Positions 24,862 through 36,892 of a DNA stretch of 43,569 nt are shown piece by piece; position 1 is the first letter of the stretch; each line of letters begins with the position of its first letter. The stretch is from the NCBI GenBank assembly GCA_017474205.1, contig JAFVID010000097.1:1-43569 (forward strand), written 5' to 3'. A model generated the notes under the pieces. It searched no databases. It was not told the DNA's origin and saw only the letters and a program-made list of their open reading frames with translations. Made by a program: the position numbers and the translations under genes. The stretch comes from Clostridia bacterium (GTDB taxonomy: Bacteria; Bacillota; Clostridia; Oscillospirales; Acutalibacteraceae).

Positions 24862-27800
24862 TTATTTGTTAACAAGTTTGCCGGATTGTTTTGCCAAACT
24901 GATGAAGCTATAGGGGTCAACGTATTGAACAGTCTTGCCTCTGGTTGCACAGTAAGAAGTATAATTATCTACCATCTGCTTAATTTGAGTGGGAGATTGG
25001 ATAATTGTACGGAATGCTGAGAAGTTATAACCACTCATAGCAGTAAATGAATGTTTATAAAGTTCAGAAGAAGCTGTTGCAATATCAATGCCTTCTTGGC
25101 GACAAACAATGAAGGGAGTATCGCCACGTTTGGCAAAGAGCCAACTGGATTGATGGAATACAGCGGCGGGGCTGAATTGTCTGTACATATCAGCAATATC
25201 GGTATCAATGGTGTTGTTACCCATAATGAGGAAGCCGGTGATATCCATATCACACATATCATAGAGCTTCTTAGCATAATCGGCATAGGTCTGACTTGCG
25301 GTTGCGGTGGAACGTCTGGTACCAAACAATCTAGGTGTCTTGTTTTGGAACAAGCCGGTGGGAATCAAGTAACCTGCACCTTCACCTGCAGCGAAGTAGT
25401 CGCAATCGGTCTTATGATCATACATATATTCGAATGCCATGGGAACACGGTTTGCAAGGTTGGGGTTGATAGACCACATAAGGTCAACCTTACCACGGGT
25501 AGCTTCACCCATCCAGAACTTAGTAACGTATTCTTTGAGCCATGCAGAGGAGTCATAGTCACCGATGTAGAAGGTGAAGTAGTGAATACCGGAATTGTAG
25601 TTGGTAACCTTGGCAGTTTTGTTGTTAACAAACTTGTCGGTTACGGTATATTTGTAAGATACAGAACCGTTGGTCATGCTGGGAGTGGGCCATGCGTCTG
25701 CTTCTTTACCCATATTGTAACAAGCAATAATTTCAGAGAGCAACCATTCTTGTTGGTAGGAGGTATAACCACCTGCAGTGGCGTTACCGCAGTCACTTGT
25801 GTACTTAATCCACCAAGGAACGAAGCCCATGAATGCACCGATTTTACCACCTGCACGGTTGTAACGTCTTTCAAATACCATCTTCAAGGTTGCTTGGTCA
25901 AGACCTTTACTTGCTGAGGGTGCGTCTTCAGGTCTGTCACCTGCATAGGGGTTAAGGTCAATAAAGAATGCACGACGGGCAATGAGGTAGTCGTGGTTTT
26001 CAATACAGAATTTGTATGAATCACCGTCAGCAGCGACAGGGTTTCCGGGTGCTACGGGAGCACCGTCAACGGTGTATGCGATGTATTCGTAAGAGCAACG
26101 ATCGAAGTAGTTATCGAGAGCCCAACGATAAGCATCGTTCTTAGCACTACCGGTGGTAGAACCATTGAACTTGCCAACCAAGCTCATCTTTTGTGCTATG
26201 CCCTCTTCTTTAAGGAAGGTTTCGAGGTCGGAACCTGCCATAACGGGGAGATAACCGTCAAGACCGCAGATAGTAGCGGCAACGTTAGCGGTTGCGGGAA
26301 CATTGGGATCCCAAAGGATGTAACCGCTTTGTTCAATCAAGGGTTTGAAGGTCTTGAAGAAGGTGTACCAGCTACCAATCTTAACAATGTCAAAACCATA
26401 GAAGGGGCTGGTCTTGCTTTCAACGGTGAAGTAGTTTAACCAAGTACCGTCGGAGCTATCCAAGTTAACGTACATAACGCTGGAGTGCTTTTCATCCATA
26501 CCGAAGTCACGGTTCATAAGACCTTGTAAGCTATACATCAAACGTTGGTGGTGTACAGTTCTGGCAACTGCAGTAGCACTAACAACGTATATAGTTTTGG
26601 GTTTAATGCCGAGGGTTGTGGTTTTGTAGGACTTATCGGAGCCGTCGTCGCCATCTTTACCATAAGCATTATTCTTAACTACGGAATCGGGGATAGAAAC
26701 GGGATCGGGTTCATATGGTTTATAGGTAGATACAACGGATGCTTTAGAATATGTGCTATCGAACTCATCAATCTTCTTAACAACGAGTTGAAGAATAGTC
26801 AAAGCATCAACAGAGTTAACACCTGAGGGTGAAATAACGTCTGCAATGTATTGTTGTTTAGGAGTAAGTTCAATTCTACCAACGGAGAATTGAAGTGCAA
26901 GAAGTGCGTCAGCTGCGTTAACCTTATCGTCACGGCTTACGTCGCCTTCATAGTAATCGGGGGGAAGGGGTTCGAAATCGTAACCTGCGGGATATGCTCT
27001 GAAATCATCAAAGGTAAGAACTGCAGCGGTTTCGGCTTGTTCCATATTGAACCAAGTGATACGCATACGTCCAATGTTATCCCAAGAGGTGAATTCATAA
27101 GCAGCAGGATTGAAATCTTCCTTATCGAATCTAACGGTATACCATCTGCCCTCTTCCCAGTCGGTTATATCAACACTGTAGTTAAAACCGTCTTGTTCAT
27201 CTCTACTGGTGGGCGAACTTCTACTAATAAAGTTGACTTGGAGTTCTTGACGACCTTCAAGTTGTTTACCGTAATAAACTTGGAAACTGAAATGTTCATA
27301 ATTGCTAAAATCGATATCTTCATATTCAATAATAGCCATTGAACCGGAGTTACCGGCATTATTCATAACTTGGTCGTTAATCATTCTAACGCCGGATGTA
27401 CCCTCTTTGAAGTTGGTAGTATTTTTTCTAACTTGGGTGCCAATGAAACCGGTCCAACCTTCAATGGTTTCGCAGTCGTTGATCATAAGACTGCCGTCTT
27501 CCATTACTCTGGGAGTAGGAGCATAGTAAATTCTAATTTCAGAAGGAATGGGGTTAGAAGATTCAGGAGCTTCTTTATGTGCCATAATTCCGTCGAAGGA
27601 GAAACTTACGTTGGTAGCAATTTGGGGATTGTTGAACCAAGTAACACGAATACGGTTAACAGCAGACCAAGAAACGGTGCTTACTGCGTGTTGGAAAGCA
27701 CTCATAGGAATAACAACGTGGTACCAACCTGCTTCCTTGTCGGCAGCATCGGTCCAGTTGTAGTTGTAACCGTCTTGAGCGTTAGCATTATCGTCGGTGT

Positions 27801-29241
27801 TGGTAAAGTTAATTTGAATATTATGTGCGCCGGGTAAGGGATCACTTATAAAAAGATTCAAACTAATGTAACTGTAAGAAGAAAGGTCGGTGGTGGGGAA
27901 ATCGAACCATGCCATAGCACCAACGCTGGCTGATTGACCAACAGGGACAGAAGCAGTCATAGCTACTGCCTTGGTACCTTCAACGTGTTGGGCACTAAAT
28001 GCGATGTTAGAATTAAACTGACCAATCCAACCAGCAAGAGAATCACCGTTATTGATCATAAGATCGCCGTCTACTTCGTAGGGGGTATGACCTTTGTTGG
28101 GGTCGGTGTTGGAAGGAATGTTGGAGGTGTCAACAAAACCACGGAGATTATCGAAAATGAAATAATCTACAGAAACTGAATTTTCGTTATGCCATAACCA
28201 TCTTAAACGACGGATATCGGACCAAGTAGCACCTTCATCACCGCTTTGGGTTGTCTTCTCTAATGTAACGGTGTTCCAACCTACTTTTAATTCAGAAGTA
28301 AAGATTTCAAAGTTGAATCCATTTTGAGCTGCGTTGCTGGAGCACATATCAAACTCGATCATACCACCGCTGATAGCAACAGGGATATAAACATCGAGTT
28401 GGAAGTAATCATAAGAAGAGAAATCTTGACTTGAACTGTAATCGTAGTACAACAAGGTACCACCAGTGGTGGGTTGGGGGAACTTCCATTGGAAAGCTGC
28501 GCTACCTTGGGTCTTGTCGGTAGTGTTCATACCTGCATAACTGCCATTGGCAACGGGAGTGAATCCATCGCCACTATCAAAGGCATGAAGAAGACCGGGT
28601 TCGGAAGTAGAAGGTGTAGAGGGGGTGGTGGAGGAGGTTGAATCGGGTTCACCATTTACACCTCTCAAGTTATCGAGAAGGAAGAAATTCACGTTATCGA
28701 TTTGACTTTCGTTGAACCAGGTAACACGAATACGGTTAATAGAAGTCCAGTCAGCAGTTACTGCCATAGGAATAACCGCTTTGTGGATGGTAATAGTGTT
28801 CCAACCGATGTTGGCGAAAGTAATGTCAGCATCCCAGTTGTAACCGTCTTGATTGGTATTGCCTGTTACAAAGTTGAATTGAAGTTTACCGCCGTTGCCA
28901 TCAAAAGCAACAGGGGTGTAAATATCAAATCTAATTTTATCGTAAGAGGACAAATCTTTAGCGACAGAAAAATCAATAAAGAACATACCGCCAACGTTGG
29001 CAGTTTGACCTGTGTGATGGGTGAAGTTCATCCAAGTTGAACCTGAACCCTCTGTTTTCTCATTTGATTCAACAGCCACGTTGGTGTTAAACGCCGTAGT
29101 GACAGGTGAAGTCGCATTGTAAACTTCATCAAACGAATAAATCAAAGTTTCGGTTTCGGCTGCAGAGGTAGAGACCGAACCTGCAACGAATACCGACATA
29201 ATAAGCGATATCGCGAGGATAAGACTTATCGTTTTCTTCAT
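24862..29241 (-). CDS. Secreted multi-domain protein: four CBM-like repeats, dockerin, GxGYxYP putative glycoside hydrolase
   Basis: 1459 residues from ATG 29241 (AAAGGA upstream). Signal peptide about 1-28; jelly-roll-like repeats about 30-190, 215-365, 393-560 and 580-750, each with SYDxxxxDxY, QDGYN/QDGFN and WxxIxRxRxTWFN; a Ser/Thr/Pro linker near 192-210; dockerin about 765-828; GxGYxYP region about 880-1459 with GEGAGYLIP near 1284-1292, where the sixth motif position is Ile, not Tyr. The dockerin is degenerate: loop one reads DVSRDDKVN and loop two DVISPSGVN, so calcium binding is doubtful in the second. Its helices read ALLALQFSVG, unlike the scaffold dockerins. GxGYxYP proteins are putative glycoside hydrolases; no substrate is established here. 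The plus-strand 731-residue protein is a smaller paralogue. Confidence 0.88.
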   Translation of the reverse strand: MKKTISLILAISLIMSVFVAGSVSTSAAETETLIYSFDEVYNATSPVTTAFNTNVAVESNEKTEGSGSTWMNFTHHTGQTANVGGMFFIDFSVAKDLSSYDKIRFDIYTPVAFDGNGGKLQFNFVTGNTNQDGYNWDADITFANIGWNTITIHKAVIPMAVTADWTSINRIRVTWFNESQIDNVNFFLLDNLRGVNGEPDSTSSTTPSTPSTSEPGLLHAFDSGDGFTPVANGSYAGMNTTDKTQGSAAFQWKFPQPTTGGTLLYYDYSSSQDFSSYDYFQLDVYIPVAISGGMIEFDMCSSNAAQNGFNFEIFTSELKVGWNTVTLEKTTQSGDEGATWSDIRRLRWLWHNENSVSVDYFIFDNLRGFVDTSNIPSNTDPNKGHTPYEVDGDLMINNGDSLAGWIGQFNSNIAFSAQHVEGTKAVAMTASVPVGQSASVGAMAWFDFPTTDLSSYSYISLNLFISDPLPGAHNIQINFTNTDDNANAQDGYNYNWTDAADKEAGWYHVVIPMSAFQHAVSTVSWSAVNRIRVTWFNNPQIATNVSFSFDGIMAHKEAPESSNPIPSEIRIYYAPTPRVMEDGSLMINDCETIEGWTGFIGTQVRKNTTNFKEGTSGVRMINDQVMNNAGNSGSMAIIEYEDIDFSNYEHFSFQVYYGKQLEGRQELQVNFISRSSPTSRDEQDGFNYSVDITDWEEGRWYTVRFDKEDFNPAAYEFTSWDNIGRMRITWFNMEQAETAAVLTFDDFRAYPAGYDFEPLPPDYYEGDVSRDDKVNAADALLALQFSVGRIELTPKQQYIADVISPSGVNSVDALTILQLVVKKIDEFDSTYSKASVVSTYKPYEPDPVSIPDSVVKNNAYGKDGDDGSDKSYKTTTLGIKPKTIYVVSATAVARTVHHQRLMYSLQGLMNRDFGMDEKHSSVMYVNLDSSDGTWLNYFTVESKTSPFYGFDIVKIGSWYTFFKTFKPLIEQSGYILWDPNVPATANVAATICGLDGYLPVMAGSDLETFLKEEGIAQKMSLVGKFNGSTTGSAKNDAYRWALDNYFDRCSYEYIAYTVDGAPVAPGNPVAADGDSYKFCIENHDYLIARRAFFIDLNPYAGDRPEDAPSASKGLDQATLKMVFERRYNRAGGKIGAFMGFVPWWIKYTSDCGNATAGGYTSYQQEWLLSEIIACYNMGKEADAWPTPSMTNGSVSYKYTVTDKFVNNKTAKVTNYNSGIHYFTFYIGDYDSSAWLKEYVTKFWMGEATRGKVDLMWSINPNLANRVPMAFEYMYDHKTDCDYFAAGEGAGYLIPTGLFQNKTPRLFGTRRSTATASQTYADYAKKLYDMCDMDITGFLIMGNNTIDTDIADMYRQFSPAAVFHQSSWLFAKRGDTPFIVCRQEGIDIATASSELYKHSFTAMSGYNFSAFRTIIQSPTQIKQMVDNYTSYCATRGKTVQYVDPYSFISLAKQSGKLVNK

Positions 29242-29294
29242 AAAATCATTCCTTTCGTTTCTTGTGAGGGGATACCACCTCACTATCCATAGTA

Positions 29295-29323
29295 AATATA
29301 TCATACTTTATACAATTTTGCAA
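29295..29323 (-). promoter_or_regulatory. Sigma-A-type promoter of the large GxGYxYP gene
   Basis: Minus-strand TTGCAA (29318-29323), 17 bp, TATATT (29295-29300), about 50 bp before the ATG. Confidence 0.6.
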
Positions 29324-29397
29324 GTGTTATTTGTTACAAATACATAATAATTTAATTGGTAATTATAACTAAAAATGTGCAACTTTTTGTAAAACAA

Positions 29398-29430
29398 GAA
29401 AAATCGGCAGAGAGTGTTACTCCGCCGATT
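29398..29430 (-). terminator. Intrinsic terminator after ligA
   Basis: Stem aatcggc/gccgatt, then TTTTTC on the minus strand, 15 bp after the ligA stop. Confidence 0.85.
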
Positions 29431-29444
29431 TAGTTAAAATTTAA

Positions 29445-31475
<2,031 letters not shown>

Positions 31476-31517
31476 TTACTACATTTTTTTTGCAATCAAG
31501 GCATTTCCTTGACAATC

Positions 31518-31637
31518 TGTCCTGTCAGCGAAGCTGACGATTGGAGGACAATGTCTCTTACCTCTTCACGTTTACATATTACTTAAAAATATCCCTCCAC
31601 CGCTTTGCGGTCCCCCTCCCTTTAGGCAAGGGAGGCA
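31518..31637. repeat. Intergenic hairpin-rich repeat element
   Basis: Non-coding stretch with three stem-loops: tgtcct-gtcagc-gaa-gctgac...aggaca (31518-31550), accgc-ttt-gcggt (31599-31611) and cctccctt/aagggagg (31615-31635). The last two sit in the phrase ccctccaccgctttgcggt, which resembles dispersed intergenic repeats I recall from gut Clostridia; only a genome search could confirm that. It lies between the ligA promoter region and the M23 gene terminator. Confidence 0.5.
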
Positions 31638-31669
31638 TAAAAAAGACGGCGAGAAAATCTCACCGTCTT
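31638..31669 (-). terminator. Intrinsic terminator of the M23 peptidase gene
   Basis: Stem aagacgg/ccgtctt with inner gaga/tctc, then TTTTTT on the minus strand; 15 bp past the stop at 31685. Confidence 0.9.
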
Positions 31670-31684
31670 GAGTGTGTTTATTTA

Positions 31685-33016
31685 TTAATACAATCCCAAA
31701 TAGGGTGCAGGGTCAACCTTAACGCCACCAACTCTAACTTCAAAGTGAACGTGGTTGCCGGTTGCTCTACCTGTCATACCGATAGCCGCAATGTGTTGAC
31801 CGCGGGTAACCTTTTGACCCACCTTAACAAACATAGCGCTACAATGGGAATAGAGGGTTTGATATCCGTCACCGTGGTCAATAACGATGTATTTACCGTA
31901 TCCGGTGGTTTGGCTTGTAACCTCAACTACGGTGCCTGCTTCGCCTGCATAGATAGGAGTACCTGCAGGGGCACAAATATCTACTGCGGTGTGTCCTCTT
32001 CCGTCACCCCAATAGGCAGAAACGTAGGAATTAGAAACCCTTGCAACAGGCCAGAAATACTTTGCATTACCGCCGTTGGTGCCGTTAGGACCTGCAGTAA
32101 GTGCTTTAGTACCTACAACCTTCTTTTGGTCACGGGGAAGTGATACAACTTCACTACTGATCAATTCGCGTTTAACTTCAATGCCGTTTTGATAATAAAC
32201 TTTGTATGTTGCCTTGTTTTTACCGTTAACACCCGAAACAGAGGTGTATTCATAACCTTGGGGTTTAGAGGAATCGTTTACCTTAACGGTTTTGAAGGGA
32301 ACCTCTTCAACAACGGTTTCTACACCGGTGGTGCAAATGGTAATAACAGATGATATTCTTGAAATATCGGGAGTTTTCATATATTTAGAGGAGTTGGTAT
32401 CGAAAAGCCCCTCAACAAATTTAATGTTGTTAGCACAAACTACGTCATCTTTTGAATAGCCGTAGTATGCTTGAATTGCGATATCTACCGCATCAACAAA
32501 TTCTTGCTTATTAGGACAAACAAGAGCGAGTTCACCATCCACGTAAAGACCGCATGCTTCGGCGAAATTGTGGGTAGAAATAAGGTTTTCATAAATAGAG
32601 GATAAATTGTCAACTTCACCACTGACAACTATCTTTTCAGAATAGTAGGGATTAACGCTAAGGGTATCTTCCACAAGACGGTCGTTAACGTTTTTACAAG
32701 CAACGTCAAAGTTTTCTGCATCGGATACATAACCAACGGTTTTACCGTCAACCTTAACTTCATAAGCAAAGGTAACGGGCATCCAAACTGCTACAACCGC
32801 AAATACGATGCAGAATGATACAATAGCGGGGATAATCTTCCACCATACAAAACGGAAGGTGGAATTGACATCTTCATAGGCACGAATAAGCCACTCGGCA
32901 AGGGTTAAGGTGGATTTTTTTATGGCACCTGTAACCTTTTTATGAGAGGAAGATACAGTGTCTTTAAGTCGGTTAGATAAACCGACTATATTCTGTTGTT
33001 CGGTACTTGTACTCAA
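31685..33016 (-). CDS. M23-family (LytM) peptidoglycan endopeptidase with G5 domain
   Basis: 443 residues. Cytosolic N-terminus about 1-60; membrane helix about 62-82 (IIPAIVSFCIVFAVVAVWM); an extracellular region; a G5 domain about 225-300 (ETVVEEVPFKTVKVNDSS ... GIEVKRELIS); M23 domain about 325-440 with zinc ligands in GHTAVDICAPAG, HCSAMFVKVGQKV and GNHVHFEVRVGG. It would cut peptide cross-links in the cell wall. The TTG at 33016 (MSTSTEQQNIVG) has AAAGGAG eight bases upstream; a start at 33058 would lack a ribosome site. Monocistronic, with promoter and terminator. Confidence 0.93.
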   Translation of the reverse strand: MSTSTEQQNIVGLSNRLKDTVSSSHKKVTGAIKKSTLTLAEWLIRAYEDVNSTFRFVWWKIIPAIVSFCIVFAVVAVWMPVTFAYEVKVDGKTVGYVSDAENFDVACKNVNDRLVEDTLSVNPYYSEKIVVSGEVDNLSSIYENLISTHNFAEACGLYVDGELALVCPNKQEFVDAVDIAIQAYYGYSKDDVVCANNIKFVEGLFDTNSSKYMKTPDISRISSVITICTTGVETVVEEVPFKTVKVNDSSKPQGYEYTSVSGVNGKNKATYKVYYQNGIEVKRELISSEVVSLPRDQKKVVGTKALTAGPNGTNGGNAKYFWPVARVSNSYVSAYWGDGRGHTAVDICAPAGTPIYAGEAGTVVEVTSQTTGYGKYIVIDHGDGYQTLYSHCSAMFVKVGQKVTRGQHIAAIGMTGRATGNHVHFEVRVGGVKVDPAPYLGLY

Positions 33017-33077
33017 AAATAAAACTCCTTTGTTCGGGGGTTCCCGAAATGGTTGCAATTTTGTAACCGCTTTGTCT

Positions 33078-33105
33078 ATTATACCTAATTATTACAAAAA
33101 TGCAA
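33078..33105 (-). promoter_or_regulatory. Promoter of the M23 peptidase gene
   Basis: Minus-strand TTGCAT (33100-33105), 16 bp, TATAAT (33078-33083). Confidence 0.65.
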
Positions 33106-33324
33106 CCTTTTTTGGACACTTTCCACATTTCAACCAAACTTTTTAGGGGTGTGTATTGTTATTTATGTGCAATCCCTACAAATTAAATGGAAGATTTTGG
33201 CAAATTTCGACATTCCCCAACTTTCTTTTTGTAACAAGTTTTACCTACTTTTGCCCATTTTTTATTCCAAATTGTAACAAACCGCCTCTTACTTGTAATA
33301 ACTTCCCACAAACTCCAAAAATTC

Positions 33325-33353
33325 TTGACATTTTAGATAGTAGTATATATAAT
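33325..33353 (+). promoter_or_regulatory. Consensus sigma-A promoter of the XRE-cupin operon
   Basis: TTGACA (33325-33330), 17 bp, TATAAT (33348-33353), about 65 bp before the start. Exact consensus hexamers suggest strong expression unless repressed, and the encoded HTH protein could do that. Confidence 0.8.
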
Positions 33354-33418
33354 AGTATAGTTAATATAATGAGATATTATTGTTTTCTCCAAATTCCTTT
33401 ATGAAAGGCGGAAAAATT

Positions 33419-33967
33419 ATGAATAAAGACCTTGCACAAATCCCTGCAAGAATAAAAGAACTCCGTGAGATTTTGGAAATTTCTCCCGAAGAAATGGCAA
33501 CTGACCTTTCTATCTCGGTGGAAAAATACTTAAGTTATGAAAATGGTGAGGTGGATATCCCCATCTCTGCCCTTTATGAAATAGCCGCAAAACTTGGCAC
33601 CGACTTCACCGTACTTTTAACCGGTGAAAGCCCCCGAATGAACACCCAGACCGTGGTGCGTAAGGGCAACGGTGTTAAGGTTGAGCGTTACGAAGGATAT
33701 TCCTTCACATCCCTTGCATCCAACTACATCGGCAGAATTATGGAACCAATGCTTGTTACCATTGAACCTTGTGATAAGGAACCCGCACCCGTTATGCACG
33801 GGGGACAGGAATTTAACTATGTTCTCTCGGGCAAGGTAAAGGTTACCGTAGGTAACAGGGAACATATTCTGGAAGAGGGCGATTCTATCTATTTTGACCC
33901 CCGTGTCCCCCACGGTCAATCTGCCATAGATGGCACTGCCTCATTCCTTACCGTGATTTTGGAGTAA
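33419..33967 (+). CDS. XRE-family regulator with C-terminal cupin domain
   Basis: 182 residues. N-terminal helix-turn-helix about 8-63 (RIKELREILEISPEEMATDL, then YLSYENGEVDIPISALYEIA) and a cupin barrel about 105-180 (HGGQEFNYVLSGKVKVTVG, EEGDSIYFDPRVPHGQ). It is a cytosolic regulator whose cupin probably senses a small ligand. It lies 20 bp upstream of an acyl-CoA synthetase gene, an arrangement suggesting control of that ligase. ATG 33419 has AAAGGCGG upstream; the longer frame to 33380 is not supported. Confidence 0.9.
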   Translation: MNKDLAQIPARIKELREILEISPEEMATDLSISVEKYLSYENGEVDIPISALYEIAAKLGTDFTVLLTGESPRMNTQTVVRKGNGVKVERYEGYSFTSLASNYIGRIMEPMLVTIEPCDKEPAPVMHGGQEFNYVLSGKVKVTVGNREHILEEGDSIYFDPRVPHGQSAIDGTASFLTVILE

Positions 33968-33987
33968 TTAAAGGAGTTTTAAGATAA

Positions 33988-35658
33988 ATGGAAAATAAAA
34001 GCAATCCCATTTTAGAAAAATATCTCCCTCGTACAGAGTTTTCATCCTATGAGGATTTTTATGAGAACTATACCGTTAACGTTCCCGAAAAATTTAACTT
34101 CGGTTTTGATATCGTTGACGGTTGGGCAAATATAGAACCCGAAAAACCCGCCCTCGTTTGGTGTAATGATAACCTCGACGTTACCACCTACACCTTCGAC
34201 TATGCAAAGAGATATTCCAACCGTGCCGCCAACGCCTTCAAAAAGGCAGGTATCAAGCGTGGCGACGTTGTTATGCTTATTCTCAAACAACGCCCCGAGG
34301 TATGGTGGTGCATCACCGCCCTTTGCAAGATGGGTGCTATCTGTATCCCCGCTACATACCAACTTACCGAAAAGGATATTGTCTATCGCTGTAACGCCGC
34401 ATCGGTTAAGATGATTGTATCTACCGACGATGATTATATGCTCAAAAATATTGATATCAGTATCCCAAAATGCGAAACTTTAGAAAAGGTTGCCGTTGTT
34501 GGTGATAACATCCCCAATGGATATATTGATTTCCGCAAAGAGATAGAAGATGCATCCGACGTCTTTGAGGATGATGGTATGCAAAAGAAGGATGACCTTA
34601 TGCTCATCTACTTCTCCTCGGGTACAACCGGCATGCCCAAAATGGTTACCCACGATTTCTTCTTCCCCCTTGGCCACATCGTTACCGCAAAATATTGGCA
34701 ATGTGTTGAAAACGGCAAGATACACATGACTCAAACCGACTCGGGTTGGGCAAAATTTGCTTGGGGTAAGATATACGGACAATGGATAGCAGGTGCGGCT
34801 ATCGGTGCCTACGATACCGAAAAATTCCAACCCCTGCCTATGCTTCGTGCTATGGAGGCAATCCGCCCCACCACCTTCTGTGCCCCCGCCACAATCTACC
34901 GTTATCTCATTAAAGAGGATTTAAGCGGATACGATTTCTCTTATATTAAACACGCCTGCGTTGCGGGTGAACCCCTAAACCCTGAAGTTTTCTATCAAAT
35001 CAAACAAAAGATGGGATTCGAACTTCACGAAGGTTTTGGTCAGACCGAGGGTCCCGTTCTTATTGCAAGCTATCCCTGGATAGAGATAAAACCCGGTTCT
35101 GCAGGAAAAATCACCCCAAATATGGGTATTAAACTCATTGATGAAAACGGCAACGAATGCGAAGACGGTATTGATGGTTCCATCAGCGTAACAGGTACCG
35201 ACATTAAACATCCCGTTGGTCTTTTTAAGGGATATCATAAAGATAAAGAAGCCACCGACAAATGTTGGCAAAACGGTATCTACAGCACAGGCGATATGGC
35301 TTGGCGTGATGCCGACGGATATATCTGGTTCAGAGGTCGTAACGACGACGTTATTAAATGTTCCGGTTATCGCATTGGACCCTTCGAGGTAGAAAGTGCA
35401 CTGCTTGAGCATCCCTCCGTTCTTGAATGTGCCGTTACCGCCGCTCCCGACCCCGTAAGAGGTCAGGTTGTTAAGGCAACCATTGTTCTCGCCAAAGGAT
35501 TCACCCCCTCGGATGAACTCAAAAAAGAACTTCAAAACCACGTTAAAAAGGTTACCGCTCCCTATAAATATCCCCGAATCGTTGAGTTTGTAGAAAAACT
35601 TCCCAAAACCATATCGGGTAAGATCAGCCGTAAGGTTATCAGGGACAGCGACCACTAA
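33988..35658 (+). CDS. AMP-forming acyl-CoA synthetase (acetyl/medium-chain type)
   Basis: 556 residues. It activates a carboxylic acid with ATP to an acyl-adenylate and then to acyl-CoA. ANL-superfamily motifs: [16 protein letters not shown] (A3, near 208), GFGQTEGP (A5), [20 protein letters not shown] (A7), [18 protein letters not shown] (A8) and the catalytic lysine in [13 protein letters not shown] (A10). Cytosolic. The sequence is closest in feel to the medium-chain/acetyl group; the actual acid is not determined. Follows the XRE-cupin regulator and precedes a broken cysteine desulfurase. Confidence 0.92.
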   Translation: MENKSNPILEKYLPRTEFSSYEDFYENYTVNVPEKFNFGFDIVDGWANIEPEKPALVWCNDNLDVTTYTFDYAKRYSNRAANAFKKAGIKRGDVVMLILKQRPEVWWCITALCKMGAICIPATYQLTEKDIVYRCNAASVKMIVSTDDDYMLKNIDISIPKCETLEKVAVVGDNIPNGYIDFRKEIEDASDVFEDDGMQKKDDLMLIYFSSGTTGMPKMVTHDFFFPLGHIVTAKYWQCVENGKIHMTQTDSGWAKFAWGKIYGQWIAGAAIGAYDTEKFQPLPMLRAMEAIRPTTFCAPATIYRYLIKEDLSGYDFSYIKHACVAGEPLNPEVFYQIKQKMGFELHEGFGQTEGPVLIASYPWIEIKPGSAGKITPNMGIKLIDENGNECEDGIDGSISVTGTDIKHPVGLFKGYHKDKEATDKCWQNGIYSTGDMAWRDADGYIWFRGRNDDVIKCSGYRIGPFEVESALLEHPSVLECAVTAAPDPVRGQVVKATIVLAKGFTPSDELKKELQNHVKKVTAPYKYPRIVEFVEKLPKTISGKISRKVIRDSDH

Positions 35659-35693
35659 TATATTCAAGTTTTAAGATAGGAAGTCTTATAAAA

Positions 35694-36881
35694 ATGACCG
35701 ATAAAAGATTAGTTTATGCGGATAATGCCGCCACCACACAACTCTCCTTTGAGGTGCTTACCGAAATGATGCCCTATATGACCGAGCATTACGGAAATCC
35801 CTCAAGTTTATATTCCTTCTCTGCCAGTGCAAAGGAAGCAATCGAAACCGCCCGTCAAAAGGTTGCCGATTGTCTTGGCGCAACCGCTAAAGAGATATAC
35901 TTCACCTCAGGCGGTTCCGAATCGGACAACTGGGCAATTAAAAGTATGGCTAAAAAGGGTGCAAAGAGGGGCAAAAAGCATATTATCTCCTCTGTGTTTG
36001 AGCATCACGCAGTACTTCATTCCTTAGATGCCCTTAAAAAAGAGGGATTCGAGGTTACTCTTCTTCCCGTATATGAAAACGGCATTGTAAAGCCGGAAGA
36101 TTTAGAAAATGCTATCCGTGAAGATACCTGCCTCGTTACAATTATGTTTGCAAATAACGAGATAGGCACCATTCAACCCATTGCCGAACTTGGTGAGATA
36201 TGCAAAAAACACGGTGTTGTGTTCCATACCGACGCTGTACAAGCAGTGGGCAACGTTCCCATTGACCTGTCTACCCTGCCTGTGGATATGCTCTCCCTTT
36301 AGGCACATAAATTCCACGGACCAAAGGGCGTTGGTGCTTTATATATCCGTAAGGGTGTTTATATTGATAATCTCGTTCACGGTGGTGCTCAGGAGAGAAA
36401 CCGCCGTGCAGGTACCGAAAACACCGCAGGTATAGTCGGTCTTGCCACCGCTTTGGATATTGCGGTTAAGGGAATGGAAGAAAAGAATAAAATGCTTCTT
36501 GAAATGAGAAATAAATTCATCGCAGAGGCATCTAAAATTGAACGTTCCAGAGTCAACGGCGACCTTGAAAACCGTCTCGCAGGTAACGTTAATATGTGTT
36601 TCGAGGGTATTGAGGGTGAATCTTTGCTCCTTATGCTCGATATGTACGGAATATGTGCCTCCTCCGGCTCTGCCTGTACCTCGGGATCATTAGACCCCAG
36701 CCACGTGCTTTTATCCATCGGTCTCCCCCACGAAATCGCCCACGGGTCATTAAGACTTAGTTTTTCCGACCTTAACAGAATGGAAGACGTGGATTATATT
36801 TTAGATAAACTCCCCGCCGTGGTTAAACGCCTTCGTGATATGTCCCCCCTTTGGGATAAGATAGTTTCGGAAAATAAGTAG
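35694..36881 (+). pseudogene. IscS/NifS-type cysteine desulfurase interrupted by an in-frame TAG
   Basis: Reading through gives about 395 residues: N-terminal [30 protein letters not shown] region [18 protein letters not shown], then TAG at 36300-36302, then in frame [16 protein letters not shown] with the Schiff-base lysine, [15 protein letters not shown], and active-site cysteine in [15 protein letters not shown]. The stop replaces the residue before AHK, which is normally Ser in this family ([10 protein letters not shown]); TCG to TAG is a single change. The downstream 193 codons look fully conserved, so the mutation is recent or a sequencing/assembly error. TAG is used as a normal stop elsewhere here (comEC, the SDR gene, this gene's own end). 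A product ending at 36302 would lack both the PLP lysine and the catalytic cysteine. Confidence 0.85.
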
Positions 36882-36892
36882 TTTTCATCCAC

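Larger units (their letters stand above)
33017..33418. other. 402-bp divergent intergenic region
   Basis: Between the M23 gene (minus) and the XRE-cupin gene (plus). It holds one promoter for each direction, described separately. No coding frame with a ribosome site, RNA gene or strong repeat was found between about 33110 and 33320; that part is simply AT-rich. Confidence 0.7.

Noticed and set aside
36300..36302. TAG recoded as a sense codon genome-wide
   Set aside because: TAG ends other intact genes here (comEC, spoIIID, the SDR gene, and the desulfurase itself), so general reassignment is unlikely.
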